NCBI GenBank assembly: GCA_026391975.1 | Contig: JAPLDB010000071.1 | Location: 1-39,846, forward strand | Direction: 5' to 3' | Source of the DNA: Bacteroidota bacterium | GTDB lineage: Bacteria; Bacteroidota; Bacteroidia; AKYH767-A; 2013-40CM-41-45 | Length of the DNA stretch: 39,846 nt | In this document: piece after piece, positions 25,258 through 34,209 of the stretch | Layout of the letters: the number at the start of each line of letters is the position of its first letter | How positions within the stretch are numbered: position 1 is the stretch's first letter | Notes under the pieces: generated by a model | Database searches by the model: none | What the model saw: the letters and a program-made list of their open reading frames with translations, nothing else | What the model was told of the DNA's origin: nothing | Position numbers and translations under genes: made by a program

Positions 25258-25626
25258 TTATTGACCTCGAAACTGCTTCAATAGCGAAATCACCTCAAAT
25301 GCAGTAAAGAAAAAGTAATGCAAAATAAAAGCAATGGCAAACGGAACCATCGTTGGCTTGTCAATAAACCTGTATAAAAGCAAAATGATGATATATATAA
25401 ACAGCCTCAATACCGTTCCACTCATATAATACCTGACTATGACCTGTGGCCGGGCGTCTTTGTTCTTGGTTATGATATAATGGAATAATGCAGTAATCAG
25501 GAAAAAAAGGAGGATAATGGCTTCAGGATGGTAAACTGGATTTGCAGGAACGAATTTGTTCCAGCAAAAATCTGCAATGCCAATGGCCAGAGAGAAAAGC
25601 ACTAAATTGATGAGGAAATTTTTCAT
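25258..25626 (-). CDS. Small membrane protein of the ATP synthase operon (AtpI-like position)
   Basis: A 122-residue integral membrane protein with four predicted transmembrane helices (about 4-22, 35-52, 66-86, 94-116). The loop KNKDARPQVIVRYYMSG separates helices two and three. It occupies the position where Bacteroidota carry an AtpI-like gene between atpZ and atpB. AtpI assists c-ring assembly and Mg2+ supply in other bacteria; that role is inferred here from position and topology, not from a diagnostic motif. Confidence 0.7.
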   Translation of the reverse strand: MKNFLINLVLFSLAIGIADFCWNKFVPANPVYHPEAIILLFFLITALFHYIITKNKDARPQVIVRYYMSGTVLRLFIYIIILLLYRFIDKPTMVPFAIAFILHYFFFTAFEVISLLKQFRGQ

Positions 25627-25683
25627 TTTTGAATGGCCGGCTAAATTATAAAGAGATTCGGAGAAGGCGCCAAAATGAGAAAA

Positions 25684-25914
25684 TCAATCCTTCTTTTTTA
25701 ATAGATCCTTTAATGACCAGTACATTCCCACAAAAATCCCCACAAACAAAAACACAAGTGTAAAAGCAGGAAATTTTAGTCCGAGATAATGGTCGACCTG
25801 CCTTCCACCCCACACGCCAAGACCTATCAATGCTGCCATCTGGAACACCATTGACGAATAACGAACATAATTGTTCACCTTTGTTTTTGCATTAGGGTCT
25901 TGTTCGGGGTCCAT
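25684..25914 (-). CDS. AtpZ/AtpI family protein
   Basis: A 76-residue protein with two transmembrane helices (SMVFQMAALIGLGVWGGRQVD and AFTLVFLFVGIFVGMYWSL) joined by a short loop, and a charged end LKDLLKKKD. This is the AtpZ pattern, an accessory factor in ATP synthase assembly. It is the first gene of the operon. A partial -7 (TATCTTTA) lies 9 nt upstream of the ATG. Confidence 0.85.
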   Translation of the reverse strand: MDPEQDPNAKTKVNNYVRYSSMVFQMAALIGLGVWGGRQVDHYLGLKFPAFTLVFLFVGIFVGMYWSLKDLLKKKD

Positions 25915-26165
25915 ACTGCGAGTAAAGATAGAAAATGATTTATTGCATTTAACTCAGTCCAGATTTAACACAACTTCAAACTATATTTTGCAGACTTCCT
26001 AAAATTGTATTTCTTAGTAGTCTAACTTAACTCGTCGGGATTTAACCAACCGCAACACCTCAACAATCAGGACAGATTTTTTCTGACCTTAGACTTTGTT
26101 GCATTTGTTTTTTTCTTTGATGATGAAAGTGCTACTTCTGTTTTGAAATACTTGCACATCAATAA

Positions 26166-29100
26166 TTGAAACTACCTTTTAATATATATTCTGTCTTTTT
26201 CACTGCATTTATGCTGTGTGCCGCTACTGGTATGGCTCAGCAGGTTAATTACAAAGACAAACCGATTACTTTTATTAAGCAACGTGCAACCCATTTCGAT
26301 GAAAAAACATTGCGGGAAAACATGACTGCTGATGGTTTACCGCAACCAGTTGTGAATAAGCTGGTTGAACAACACAGGCAGATGTGGGACAAAGGAATGC
26401 ATGTGGAATGGAGCCGCGCTCAGACCGCAAGAAATGGTCCGGGAAACCCAAGCACCTGTGCTGTTTGCGATGCCATGAGTGCAGAAAACGGCTGGGGCGC
26501 ATGGCAGGGCGCTATAGGCGGGAATTCAAGTATGAACCCTCCCGTTTGGGGTCCTTTGGGGTCACCAGCAGCACCCAACTTCAACCTCAATTCAGGCGGC
26601 GGAAATGATTTGTGTACTCCCGGATTTAATTTCGGCGATCCTCCGCTTCAGTTGGTTGCTCCGGGATTTGGAAATACTTCAATAGAGCTTGGCGAACCAC
26701 AAACTGCCGGTTCCGTTGCCGAGCAACTGGTGTATCCGCTTACTGTTGCTGTTACGGACACCAATTTTATTTATGCCTATGCACTCGTGCTTGAAGATGC
26801 CGGACACCCTGACGGAGAGCGTCCTTATGCAGAATTTGTTATGTTGAATCCTGCCGGCGATACGATTCCTTGCGCCTTCTTTCATTACGAAGCCAGTGAA
26901 CCGAATGGCCAGTCGCTTCCGGGTTTTTACCAGGGTGTATGCGGAGCAAAGTATAAACCATGGACAACTGTTGGCGTCAACCTCTCATCTTATGTAGGTC
27001 AAACGGTTACGCTTGTAATCACCAATGCCGACTGTATCTGGGGCGCCCACTTTGCACAATCGTACTGGGATTTTAATTGCGGAATCCTTCAGGGCAGTTC
27101 TTCAACTGATTGTTATGGCGTTGCTGATACACTGCGCGCACCTGATGATCCTTCCATCAACTATACTTATCACTGGTATCCCGGTGGTCAGACTACACAA
27201 AACATTGTCGTATACCCACAACCCGGAGATACATTTGTGGTCGCAGTACAACCGCCAACCGGATGTAACTTTTACGAGATATTCGTTCCGCAACCACAGG
27301 GAATCAATCCTGACTTTACCTATACCTCCCTTTGTGGCGCTGTTAATTTTCATGACATCAGCACCACTTCAAGCGGGGCGCCTATAATCGCATGGCACTG
27401 GAGTTTTCCCGGTGGAAACCCTTCTTCTTCAACATTGCAAAATCCAACTGTCGAATACGTCGGTGGTAGTTTTACTGCCACGCTCATCGTAACGGCAGCT
27501 TCGGGATGTATTGACACTGTTACCTATTCAGGAATTCCAACGAGTGCTTCGCCAACTGCCGCATTTACAGCAGCCGGGGTCTGCCTGGGTAATGCCATTT
27601 CATTTACAGATCACTCTTCTCCCGTTGGCAATGATCCCATTGTTTCATGGCAATGGAGTTTTGGTGACGGCCAGCAATCTTCATTGCAGGATCCAACCCA
27701 TCTTTATTCCTCGTCAAATGCATTCATTGTTTCCCTAACCGTGACGTCGCAGGGAGGATGCTCCTCCACTATTACAGATACCGTGCAGGTTCATCCGCTT
27801 CCTGTTGCTGCATTTAGCGCTGCCAATGTTTGTGAAAACATTCCTGTTCTTTTCAATGACCTTTCTTCCGGCCCGCCTGCAAACTGGTATTGGGATTTTG
27901 GAGATGGAAACCAATCATTATTACAGAGTCCTACTCATTCATATTTAAGCAGTGGTTCATATACTGCAACCCTCGTGGTAGTCAGCATATTCAATTGCAG
28001 AGATACTGTAACACATGACCTGGTTGTTTATCCCCAGCCTCTCGCGCAATTCAGCGCAGTGAAGGTTTGCGTCGGAGATACAACATGCTTCACTGACTTA
28101 TCTACAGTTTCCTCAGGTAACAATACTTCATGGTCGTGGAATTTTGGTGACACACTTTCGGGAGCAGAAAACTCTTCAACACTACAATATCCTTGTCATG
28201 TTTTTACACCCGGTGAAATATTCAGCCCGGTTATTTTACAGGTTACTTCCGATTTCGGATGTTCAAATGTGATTGCCCACGCCATTGATTTTTATACCCT
28301 TCCTATTGCAGAATTCAGTGCCAATAAAGTTTGTGTGGGAGACGCAACCTGTTTCAACGATCTCTCAACTGTTACATCAGGCCAGGTGGTTTCATGGAAT
28401 TGGGAATTTGGTGATGCCGCCTCAGGCATCGACAACTATTCTGATTTTGAAGACCCTTGCCACACTTTTTCTCCCGGCGGTGTATTTCTACCTGTTCATT
28501 TAATTGTAACTACTGATAACGGATGTAGGGACAGCATTGACCGACAGGTGAATTTCTGGCAACTGCCTCAGGCAGCATTTACGAGTACTGTGGGATGTCT
28601 AAATACCATCACCCATTTCACAGACCTAAGCAATCCCGCTGAAGCAGCTGATCCGCTTCATGCATGGAACTGGAACTTTGGTGACAGCACAAATCATTCA
28701 TGGCAACAAAACCCTGATCACCATTATTCGAGCTACGGTTATTTTGATGTTCAGCTGGTGATTTCAACTACACACAATTGCAAGGATACCATCACGATCC
28801 CTGCGCGTGTTTACAGTCTTCCAGTTCCTGAGTTTTCTGATTCAGCAGAAGGATGCACGCCTTTCTGCGCTTCATTCAGTGATCTGTCGTCTACCTTTGA
28901 TGGAAATATCTCAGAATGGGACTGGACTTTTGCAGGAGGTAATCCACCTGTTTCATCTTCAACAAATCCGGGGGTGTGCTATTCAATTCCGGGGACATAC
29001 AATGTAACCCTTATTTCCACCACCAGCTTTGGATGCAAAGACACAATAATGAAACCGCAGTATGTAAACGTTTATGAATTGCCGGGAGCCGATTTCAGCA

Positions 29101-29687
29101 TCGTTCCTGATACTTCAACAAGTTTGCTTACGCCGGCTTTTGATTTCCGCGATCTCTGGACAGGCAATGTAACTGAATGGCAATGGGACTTTGGTGATGG
29201 GTCACCGTTAGAAAGCAACGTGAGTAATCCAAGACATTCATACGGATCCGCCATCGACAACAATACTTATTATTCTTATTTGGTAACTGTGTATGTACAA
29301 ACAGAACATGGTTGCCGCGATTCAATTTCCAGAAAGGTTGAAGTAACTCCCGATTTTTCATTTTTCATTCCCAATTCTTTTACGCCCAATGGAGATCATA
29401 TCAATGACCTGTTTTATGGAAAAGGAAGAGGTATTCAGGAATATACAATTTCGATCTATGACCGCTGGGGTGTTTTACTCTGGACCTGTCATGAAGAAGG
29501 ATTGAATACTGGCTGGGACCGCTATCAGCAGGATGGAATGCCAAGCGCCTGTCAATGGGATGGGATATTAGATGCCAACCTGACTGACAAAAAATTACAA
29601 AATGATGTTTACGTGTGGAGGGTGCGTCTCACCACTATTTTTGGTGAGAAGAAAACGTACATCGGTCACGTAAGCGCGGTTAAGTGA
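26166..29687 (+). CDS. PKD-repeat protein with T9SS type B (gliding-motility-type) C-terminal domain
   Basis: A 1173-residue secreted protein. The start is TTG at 26166: a TAA immediately precedes it in frame, and only this start gives the full signal peptide MKLPFNIYSVFFTAFMLCAATGMA. The next ATG, at 26211, would cut the signal in half. After an N-terminal beta domain of about 340 residues come eight PKD-like domains, most opening with the pattern F-x-A-x-x-V-C and closing with WxFGDG. Repeats four and five are very alike. The last 85 or so residues are the CHU_C/type B signal: FIPNSFTPNGDHINDLFY, ISIYDRWGVLLW, WDG, NDVYVWRV. It is probably a surface adhesin or a gliding-associated protein. 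Confidence 0.9.
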   Translation: MKLPFNIYSVFFTAFMLCAATGMAQQVNYKDKPITFIKQRATHFDEKTLRENMTADGLPQPVVNKLVEQHRQMWDKGMHVEWSRAQTARNGPGNPSTCAVCDAMSAENGWGAWQGAIGGNSSMNPPVWGPLGSPAAPNFNLNSGGGNDLCTPGFNFGDPPLQLVAPGFGNTSIELGEPQTAGSVAEQLVYPLTVAVTDTNFIYAYALVLEDAGHPDGERPYAEFVMLNPAGDTIPCAFFHYEASEPNGQSLPGFYQGVCGAKYKPWTTVGVNLSSYVGQTVTLVITNADCIWGAHFAQSYWDFNCGILQGSSSTDCYGVADTLRAPDDPSINYTYHWYPGGQTTQNIVVYPQPGDTFVVAVQPPTGCNFYEIFVPQPQGINPDFTYTSLCGAVNFHDISTTSSGAPIIAWHWSFPGGNPSSSTLQNPTVEYVGGSFTATLIVTAASGCIDTVTYSGIPTSASPTAAFTAAGVCLGNAISFTDHSSPVGNDPIVSWQWSFGDGQQSSLQDPTHLYSSSNAFIVSLTVTSQGGCSSTITDTVQVHPLPVAAFSAANVCENIPVLFNDLSSGPPANWYWDFGDGNQSLLQSPTHSYLSSGSYTATLVVVSIFNCRDTVTHDLVVYPQPLAQFSAVKVCVGDTTCFTDLSTVSSGNNTSWSWNFGDTLSGAENSSTLQYPCHVFTPGEIFSPVILQVTSDFGCSNVIAHAIDFYTLPIAEFSANKVCVGDATCFNDLSTVTSGQVVSWNWEFGDAASGIDNYSDFEDPCHTFSPGGVFLPVHLIVTTDNGCRDSIDRQVNFWQLPQAAFTSTVGCLNTITHFTDLSNPAEAADPLHAWNWNFGDSTNHSWQQNPDHHYSSYGYFDVQLVISTTHNCKDTITIPARVYSLPVPEFSDSAEGCTPFCASFSDLSSTFDGNISEWDWTFAGGNPPVSSSTNPGVCYSIPGTYNVTLISTTSFGCKDTIMKPQYVNVYELPGADFSIVPDTSTSLLTPAFDFRDLWTGNVTEWQWDFGDGSPLESNVSNPRHSYGSAIDNNTYYSYLVTVYVQTEHGCRDSISRKVEVTPDFSFFIPNSFTPNGDHINDLFYGKGRGIQEYTISIYDRWGVLLWTCHEEGLNTGWDRYQQDGMPSACQWDGILDANLTDKKLQNDVYVWRVRLTTIFGEKKTYIGHVSAVK

Positions 29688-29695
29688 TGTAATAA

Positions 29696-29721
29696 GTAAT
29701 CCCGATAGCTATCGGGATTAC
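29696..29721. terminator. Perfect 26-bp palindrome between convergent genes
   Basis: An exact palindrome centred on ATAGCTAT, with TCCCGAT/ATCGGGA arms extended by GTAA/TTAC, fills the 37-nt gap between the stops at 29687 and 29725. It is the longest copy of the family and is well placed as a bidirectional terminator. Confidence 0.6.
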
Positions 29722-29724
29722 ATG

Positions 29725-30546
29725 CTATCTCCCTTTTGCATCCGTCAGTCCGTGATCCATCGCCACATCAATAGTAGTAGCAGGAATCAATTCCGGATTA
29801 GCTTCAACATAAGTATCGTTCCAGATCACTTCTACATTGGCAAATTGCATGTCACCATTTGAAACGGGAATGTCTCTCCAGTACAAAGTGAAATTGTCCT
29901 CCTGACCTTTTTTCAGAAGAAATGGTTTGCGTTGTCCCTTGGTTCCCATGTTTGCAAACTCAGTTCCTTTGGGTGTTAGCAAAGATGCAGATCCCGGATT
30001 TACAATTCCAATCTTGCTTCCATTGTAGGTAGCTGTAAATTTCACCGCAACGAGATCTGTCTTCTTCTCATTCTTTAACTGAAGTACATGAAATGGCCCT
30101 GCATCAAATTCATTCTTTGCAACAGGCAATTTAAAGTTTTCAGCATCTTCTGATTTTGCCTTGGCAGGAACTTTTGAAAGTCCTTTCACTTCAAGTGAAA
30201 AATTCTCCACCTGCAGGTCCCCGCCCTTCATGTCAATAACCCTGTAGTCATCATCATTCGGGCCAATGAGAAGATCCTTTTCGGTATTCTTTATCTCTTT
30301 TCCGTTCGCATTGAATATGATGTCGTCAGTTTTGAGGAGAATATAATCGCCTGTATTGTTCCTGACCGTAAACTTAAATTTGATGTATGCATCTGTAGCT
30401 ACACCGTTTGAAATAGTCACAGTAACCGGACCCATATCCTTGGTCACTTCGCTGTAAAAAATCTTTTCATATTTTTTCTTTTTCTGTGCGAATCCGGTAT
30501 TGGATGCCAAGAATCCGATAAGTGCGATCAGGAATATTTTTTTCAT
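29725..30546 (-). CDS. Exported protein of unknown function
   Basis: I do not recognise a family. The 273-residue product has a clean signal peptide (MKKIFLIALIGFLASNTGFA, cut before QKKKKYE). The mature protein is two similar beta-sandwich-like halves (VTVTISNGVATDAYIKFKFTVRNNTGDY and VLQLKNEKKTDLVAVKFTATYNGSK), resembling DUF4352-type telokin folds. No cysteines or lipobox are present, so it is periplasmic. It is divergent from the EF-G paralogue and has its own promoter upstream. Confidence 0.65.
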   Translation of the reverse strand: MKKIFLIALIGFLASNTGFAQKKKKYEKIFYSEVTKDMGPVTVTISNGVATDAYIKFKFTVRNNTGDYILLKTDDIIFNANGKEIKNTEKDLLIGPNDDDYRVIDMKGGDLQVENFSLEVKGLSKVPAKAKSEDAENFKLPVAKNEFDAGPFHVLQLKNEKKTDLVAVKFTATYNGSKIGIVNPGSASLLTPKGTEFANMGTKGQRKPFLLKKGQEDNFTLYWRDIPVSNGDMQFANVEVIWNDTYVEANPELIPATTIDVAMDHGLTDAKGR

Positions 30547-30559
30547 AATAATTTTTTTT

Positions 30560-30592
30560 CAAACCTACAGGATTTTTTTGGAATGTGCCAAA
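30560..30592 (-). promoter_or_regulatory. Promoter of the exported protein gene
   Basis: The minus strand reads TTTG, 21 nt, TAGGTTTG, matching both Bacteroidota elements exactly. The predicted start of transcription is about 7 nt before the ATG at 30546. Confidence 0.55.
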
Positions 30593-30744
30593 CCAGAAAA
30601 TGAAAAATTGATGTAGGATTACCACAATGGTTGCTTCCGGTTTATCCGGTATGCCCAAAATGGATACCTGACAATTATCCCAAACGGCTATGATTTAAGT
30701 CATATGCGGGTTTCGGGCCGGGACAATACCTTAACGACCTAAGT

Positions 30745-30776
30745 TTTGACTTGTATTTATTTCTTTCCTACCTTTC
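30745..30776 (+). promoter_or_regulatory. Promoter of the EF-G paralogue
   Basis: TTTG at 30745-30748, 20 nt, then TACCTTTC at 30769-30776, one mismatch from TAnnTTTG. The predicted leader is about 63 nt. The rest of the 299-nt gap 30547-30845 shows nothing else. Confidence 0.5.
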
Positions 30777-30845
30777 GGAAAGGATATTTACTGTGATTCA
30801 TCTTCGAAGGAAAAAATTTAATTGAAACTCTTAAATTTATAACTT

Positions 30846-32972
30846 ATGAAAGTATACGATGACAAGCACATTAAAAATGTTGTGCTGGTAGGGGCGAGCA
30901 AGTCCGGCAAGACCACGCTCGCAGAAGCCATGTTGTTCGAAGCCGGACTGATCAACCGTAGGGGAACAGTAGAAGAAAAAAATACTGTTTCTGATTACCA
31001 CGAAATTGAACATGACCGTGGAAATTCTGTGTATGCGACCAGCATGCATACGGAATGGCGCGATTACAAAATCAATATTATTGACACTCCCGGGCTGGAT
31101 GATTTCATAGGGGAATTAATTTCTTCCCTGCGGGTAGCAGACACAGCCGTAATGTTGTTGAATGGTGAAAATGGTGTAGAGGTAGGGACGGAACTTATCT
31201 GGAATTACGTTGAGAAATTTCAGAAACCGATCATCTTCGCAGTGAATCACCTCGACCATAATAAAAGTGATTTTGACAATACTGTTGACCAGGCTCGCAA
31301 TCGTTTTGGAAAAGCGATCACACTGATGCAATACCCCGTCAACCAGGGGGATGGATTTGATTCCATCATTGACCTGCTCAAAATGACGATGTATAAATTT
31401 CCTGCCACAGGAGGCAAGCCGCAAAAGCTGCCAATTCCTCCTGATGAAAAGGCAAAAGCTGACATGCTCCACAATACACTCGTGGAAAAAGCAGCGGAGA
31501 ATGATGAGAAACTCATGGAAAAATTTTTCGAGAAAGGATCACTGGATGAAGACGAACTGAGGGAAGGACTGAAACTGGGAATGTTGCATCATGACGTATA
31601 TCCCGTGTTCTGCCTATCTGCAAAAAAAGACATGGGCAGTGGTCGTCTCATGGGATTCATAGATAATGTGGCGCCAAGTGCTACAGAACTCCTTCCTGAA
31701 AAACTTGTGGATGGCAGCGAACTCAAATGCGATCCGAAAGGCCCTGCAGTAATATTTGTTTTCAAAACACTGATCGAACCACATCTCGGCAAACTCACTT
31801 TCTTTAAAGTGATGAGCGGAGAAGTTGCAAATGGTATGGATCTCGTGAACACCAAAACAGGACATACTGAACGGCTCAACCAGTTGTTCATTATGGACGG
31901 GAAAAACAGAAACCCGATTGGAAAACTGGTTGCAGGCGATATTGGCGCCACTCTGAAGTTAAAAGATACCCAAACCAATCACACCCTTTGTGCCATTGGT
32001 AAAGAGTTTGAACTCGATCCCATTCATTTTCCGGATGCACGACTCCGTAGTGCCATCATTGCAAAAAATAAGGCAGACGATGAAAAGCTTGGTTTTGTAC
32101 TCAGCGAAATTCATCAGGAAGATCCTACCCTTACCTATGAGTTTGCACGCGAGCTCAAACAGCTCATCATCGGCTGTCAGGGTGAACTGCACATGGCCAT
32201 TACCAAATGGCGTCTGGAAAAAACATACCACTTGGAAATTGAATTTGAAAAACCGCGTATTCCTTACCGCGAAACCATACAAAAGCCTTCACAAGCCAGT
32301 TACAAACACAAGAAACAAAGTGGTGGCGCAGGTCAATTCGGAGAAGTGTACATGAAAGTTGAACCTTATCATGATGGCATGCCAGAGCCCACCGGGGTAA
32401 GTGTCAGGAATAAAGAAGTATTCGAATTGCAATGGGGTGGCAAACTTGTTTTTTACAACTGCATTGTAGGCGGCGTGATTGATGCACGGTTCATCCCGTC
32501 AATTCAAAAAGGTGTGATGGAAAAAATGCATGAAGGACCGATCACCGGTTCATTTGTGCGTGATGTCCGTGTAATAGTTTACGATGGAAAAATGCATGCT
32601 GTTGACAGCAATGACATTAGTTTCAAAATTGCCGGCATGATGGCTTTCAAAGAAGCATTCCATTTGGCCGACCCGAAAATTCTTGAACCGATCTATGAAA
32701 TTGAAGTCAACGTTCCTGAAGAACTCATGGGCGATGTTGTTACCGACCTGCAAGGCAGGCGAAGCATTATCATGGGCGTAGACAGCAAAGGCGGCTACCA
32801 GATTATCAAAGCCCGCACTCCGCTCGCAGAACTCGACCGCTACTCTACTTCACTTCGCTCCATCACACAGGGCCGCGGAAATTACTCAGGTAAATTTGCC
32901 GAGTATGCTCCCGTACCCGGCGACATCCAGAAAAAACTTGCGGAGGAGTATAAAAAGACGGAGGTGCATTGA
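30846..32972 (+). CDS. Elongation factor G paralogue (EF-G2-like)
   Basis: A 708-residue protein with the five-domain architecture of EF-G, the translocase of the ribosome. The GTPase motifs are divergent. G1 is GASKSGKT (16-23, usually GHIDAGKT) and the switch I end is RGNSV instead of RGITI. G3 is DTPGLDDF (80-87), so the catalytic histidine of DTPGH is Leu84. G4 is NHLD (134-137) instead of NKMD. Later domains look intact (SGGAGQFGEVYMKVEP, LMGDVVTDLQGRRSIIMGV, GRGNYSGKFAEYAPVP). Bacteroides carry an EF-G2 that supports translation without GTP hydrolysis; this gene is a likely relative. It is not the main fusA. Divergent promoter region upstream. Confidence 0.88.
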   Translation: MKVYDDKHIKNVVLVGASKSGKTTLAEAMLFEAGLINRRGTVEEKNTVSDYHEIEHDRGNSVYATSMHTEWRDYKINIIDTPGLDDFIGELISSLRVADTAVMLLNGENGVEVGTELIWNYVEKFQKPIIFAVNHLDHNKSDFDNTVDQARNRFGKAITLMQYPVNQGDGFDSIIDLLKMTMYKFPATGGKPQKLPIPPDEKAKADMLHNTLVEKAAENDEKLMEKFFEKGSLDEDELREGLKLGMLHHDVYPVFCLSAKKDMGSGRLMGFIDNVAPSATELLPEKLVDGSELKCDPKGPAVIFVFKTLIEPHLGKLTFFKVMSGEVANGMDLVNTKTGHTERLNQLFIMDGKNRNPIGKLVAGDIGATLKLKDTQTNHTLCAIGKEFELDPIHFPDARLRSAIIAKNKADDEKLGFVLSEIHQEDPTLTYEFARELKQLIIGCQGELHMAITKWRLEKTYHLEIEFEKPRIPYRETIQKPSQASYKHKKQSGGAGQFGEVYMKVEPYHDGMPEPTGVSVRNKEVFELQWGGKLVFYNCIVGGVIDARFIPSIQKGVMEKMHEGPITGSFVRDVRVIVYDGKMHAVDSNDISFKIAGMMAFKEAFHLADPKILEPIYEIEVNVPEELMGDVVTDLQGRRSIIMGVDSKGGYQIIKARTPLAELDRYSTSLRSITQGRGNYSGKFAEYAPVPGDIQKKLAEEYKKTEVH

Positions 32973-32983
32973 TCCCATATGCC

Positions 32984-33079
32984 GTCAGGTGTTTTGCGTT
33001 TGCCACGCGTGGTTCACCTGACGAGGTACAAAGAATTGTCAGGTCAAGCCACACACCTGCTTTCGCGCTAAGACCTGAC
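32984..33079. repeat. Pair of long hairpins sharing GTCAGGT arms
   Basis: Hairpin 1 has GTCAGGTG at 32984-32991 and CACCTGAC at 33015-33022, with an internal CCACGCGTGG palindrome. Hairpin 2 has GTCAGGTC at 33038-33045 and GACCTGAC at 33072-33079. They lie between the convergent EF-G-like and hicB genes and may act as terminators, but no T run follows. Confidence 0.7.
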
Positions 33080-33144
33080 ATCAAAAGAATAATTCTACAT
33101 TGCCCAAACCTCTTCGGTGTTTTAAAACAATTATGCGTAACGAT

Positions 33145-33363
33145 TCAGCGCACCGGCACCAACACACTATATGCTTCGGTTTCGCTTTTGGGAATGGGTT
33201 GCTTAAATTCTTTTAGTCCTTCAAGATGAAATTCGATAGCATCGTAAATCAACTTTTCTACTTGCGATTTAGTAGTTCCGGTAGCTGCACAACCGGGAAG
33301 ATCGGGTACGTAAGCCGAATAACCCGTTTTGGACTTTTCAAGAATGATTAAATATTTTCTCAT
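33145..33363 (-). CDS. hicB: HicB-type antitoxin
   Basis: A 72-residue protein with the HicB partial RNase-H-like fold: YLIILEKSKTGYSAYVPDLPGCAATGTTKSQVEKLIYDAIEFHLEGL. It neutralises HicA. It consists of this domain alone, without the C-terminal ribbon-helix-helix or HTH that lets longer HicB proteins repress their own operon. Its start overlaps the hicA stop by 4 nt (ATGA). Autoregulation through DNA binding is therefore uncertain. Confidence 0.9.
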   Translation of the reverse strand: MRKYLIILEKSKTGYSAYVPDLPGCAATGTTKSQVEKLIYDAIEFHLEGLKEFKQPIPKSETEAYSVLVPVR

Positions 33364-33551
33364 AATTCTATTTGTGCTTGCTTGATAATGCTCTTTAAAG
33401 TTCCGGTTGCAATATCATCGCTCATCCGGTGTGCTGCAATTGTGACTAACCCTTTTTTCCTGGCATGCCTGAACTGCCTGTGGCTTCCTTTCTGCCTCAC
33501 CATCACCCAGCCATCGCGTTCAATGATTTTAATTATTTCCGATACCTTCAT
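33360..33551 (-). CDS. hicA: HicA toxin, mRNA interferase
   Basis: A 63-residue toxin with the double-stranded-RNA-binding-like fold. The catalytic histidine is H24 in RQKGSHRQFRH, followed by LVTIAAHR and the terminal helix GTLKSIIKQAQIEL. HicA cleaves mRNA in a ribosome-independent way. It is upstream of hicB with a 4-nt overlap, the usual order. A perfect -7 box lies just upstream. Confidence 0.93.
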   Translation of the reverse strand: MKVSEIIKIIERDGWVMVRQKGSHRQFRHARKKGLVTIAAHRMSDDIATGTLKSIIKQAQIEL

Positions 33552-33564
33552 AAAATTGGAAACT

Positions 33565-33572
33565 CAAATGTA
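33565..33572 (-). promoter_or_regulatory. Candidate -7 box of hicAB
   Basis: The minus strand reads TACATTTG, a perfect TAnnTTTG, ending 13 nt before the hicA ATG. No clear -33 element. Confidence 0.4.
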
Positions 33573-33658
33573 GCTAGAATATCTATACGGAAGATTCCAT
33601 AGGGGTTCGGTAGTTACGCGAAATCTTAATTTGGGATCTGCCTTCTATTTCTAAAACC

Positions 33659-33692
33659 AAAAACCCTGACACATTGCTGCATCAGGGTTTTT
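33659..33692 (-). terminator. Intrinsic terminator after the response regulator gene
   Basis: An 11-bp perfect stem (AAAAACCCTGA, 12-nt loop, TCAGGGTTTTT). It is symmetrical, so it would also act on the plus strand. It lies 26 nt past the regulator's stop codon. Confidence 0.85.
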
Positions 33693-33717
33693 GTTTAGTA
33701 TTCTTGGTTAAACAATT

Positions 33718-34122
33718 CTACATCGTAAAATGATTCTTTAATATTGAGTCGAGCTTATCAAAACTCCCTGCGCTTTTAACTACATAATCCAATGCGCCTT
33801 TTTTCTTAGCCAGATCCACAATCTTTTCATTCTCCACAGAAGTAAGCATGATCACATCCATCTCCGGGTAAATTTCCTTCAGCTTGGATAGTGTCTCCAG
33901 ACCGTCTTTCGAAGCGCCAAAAGAGCTTTCCAGGAAATAATCCATCAGCACCAGTTCAGGCTCCGCTACATTTCCCGAGATCAGTTCTTTCAGACAGGCA
34001 TCGCCGCTTGAAAATTCTTTGACTTTCAGCTGTGGATATTTTGAAAGGTGGTCTGTAAGCATAGACCGCTGAACTGCATTGTCTTCTACAATAAATACAG
34101 TATTGAGTTTTTTAGTTGCCAT
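33718..34122 (-). CDS. Single-domain response regulator (REC)
   Basis: A 134-residue CheY-like receiver with no output domain. The phosphorylation site is D61 (LVLMDYF), the acidic pocket E13-D14, the switch threonine T94 (IMLTS) and the conserved lysine K116 (YVVKS). It would act by protein-protein contact. No histidine kinase lies in the window, so its partner is unknown. It is a single gene between the hicAB pair and the lysyl-oxidase-like gene. Confidence 0.93.
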   Translation of the reverse strand: MATKKLNTVFIVEDNAVQRSMLTDHLSKYPQLKVKEFSSGDACLKELISGNVAEPELVLMDYFLESSFGASKDGLETLSKLKEIYPEMDVIMLTSVENEKIVDLAKKKGALDYVVKSAGSFDKLDSILKNHFTM

Positions 34123-34209
34123 AATTTTCCTTTTTGGTTTTCTCTATTCGCTGTTACAAATTGTGAGAAGCGAAAGTATATAATTTTATTTGAGTACAAC
34201 AGGCATTGG

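Noticed and set aside
31116-31978. Several minus-strand frames opposite the EF-G-like gene
   Set aside because: They overlap a gene with clear domain motifs and show no domain of their own.
32984-33079. Integron attC site or CRISPR fragment
   Set aside because: No GTTRRRY/RYYYAAC core pairs, no integrase nearby, and only two non-identical hairpins without regular spacers.
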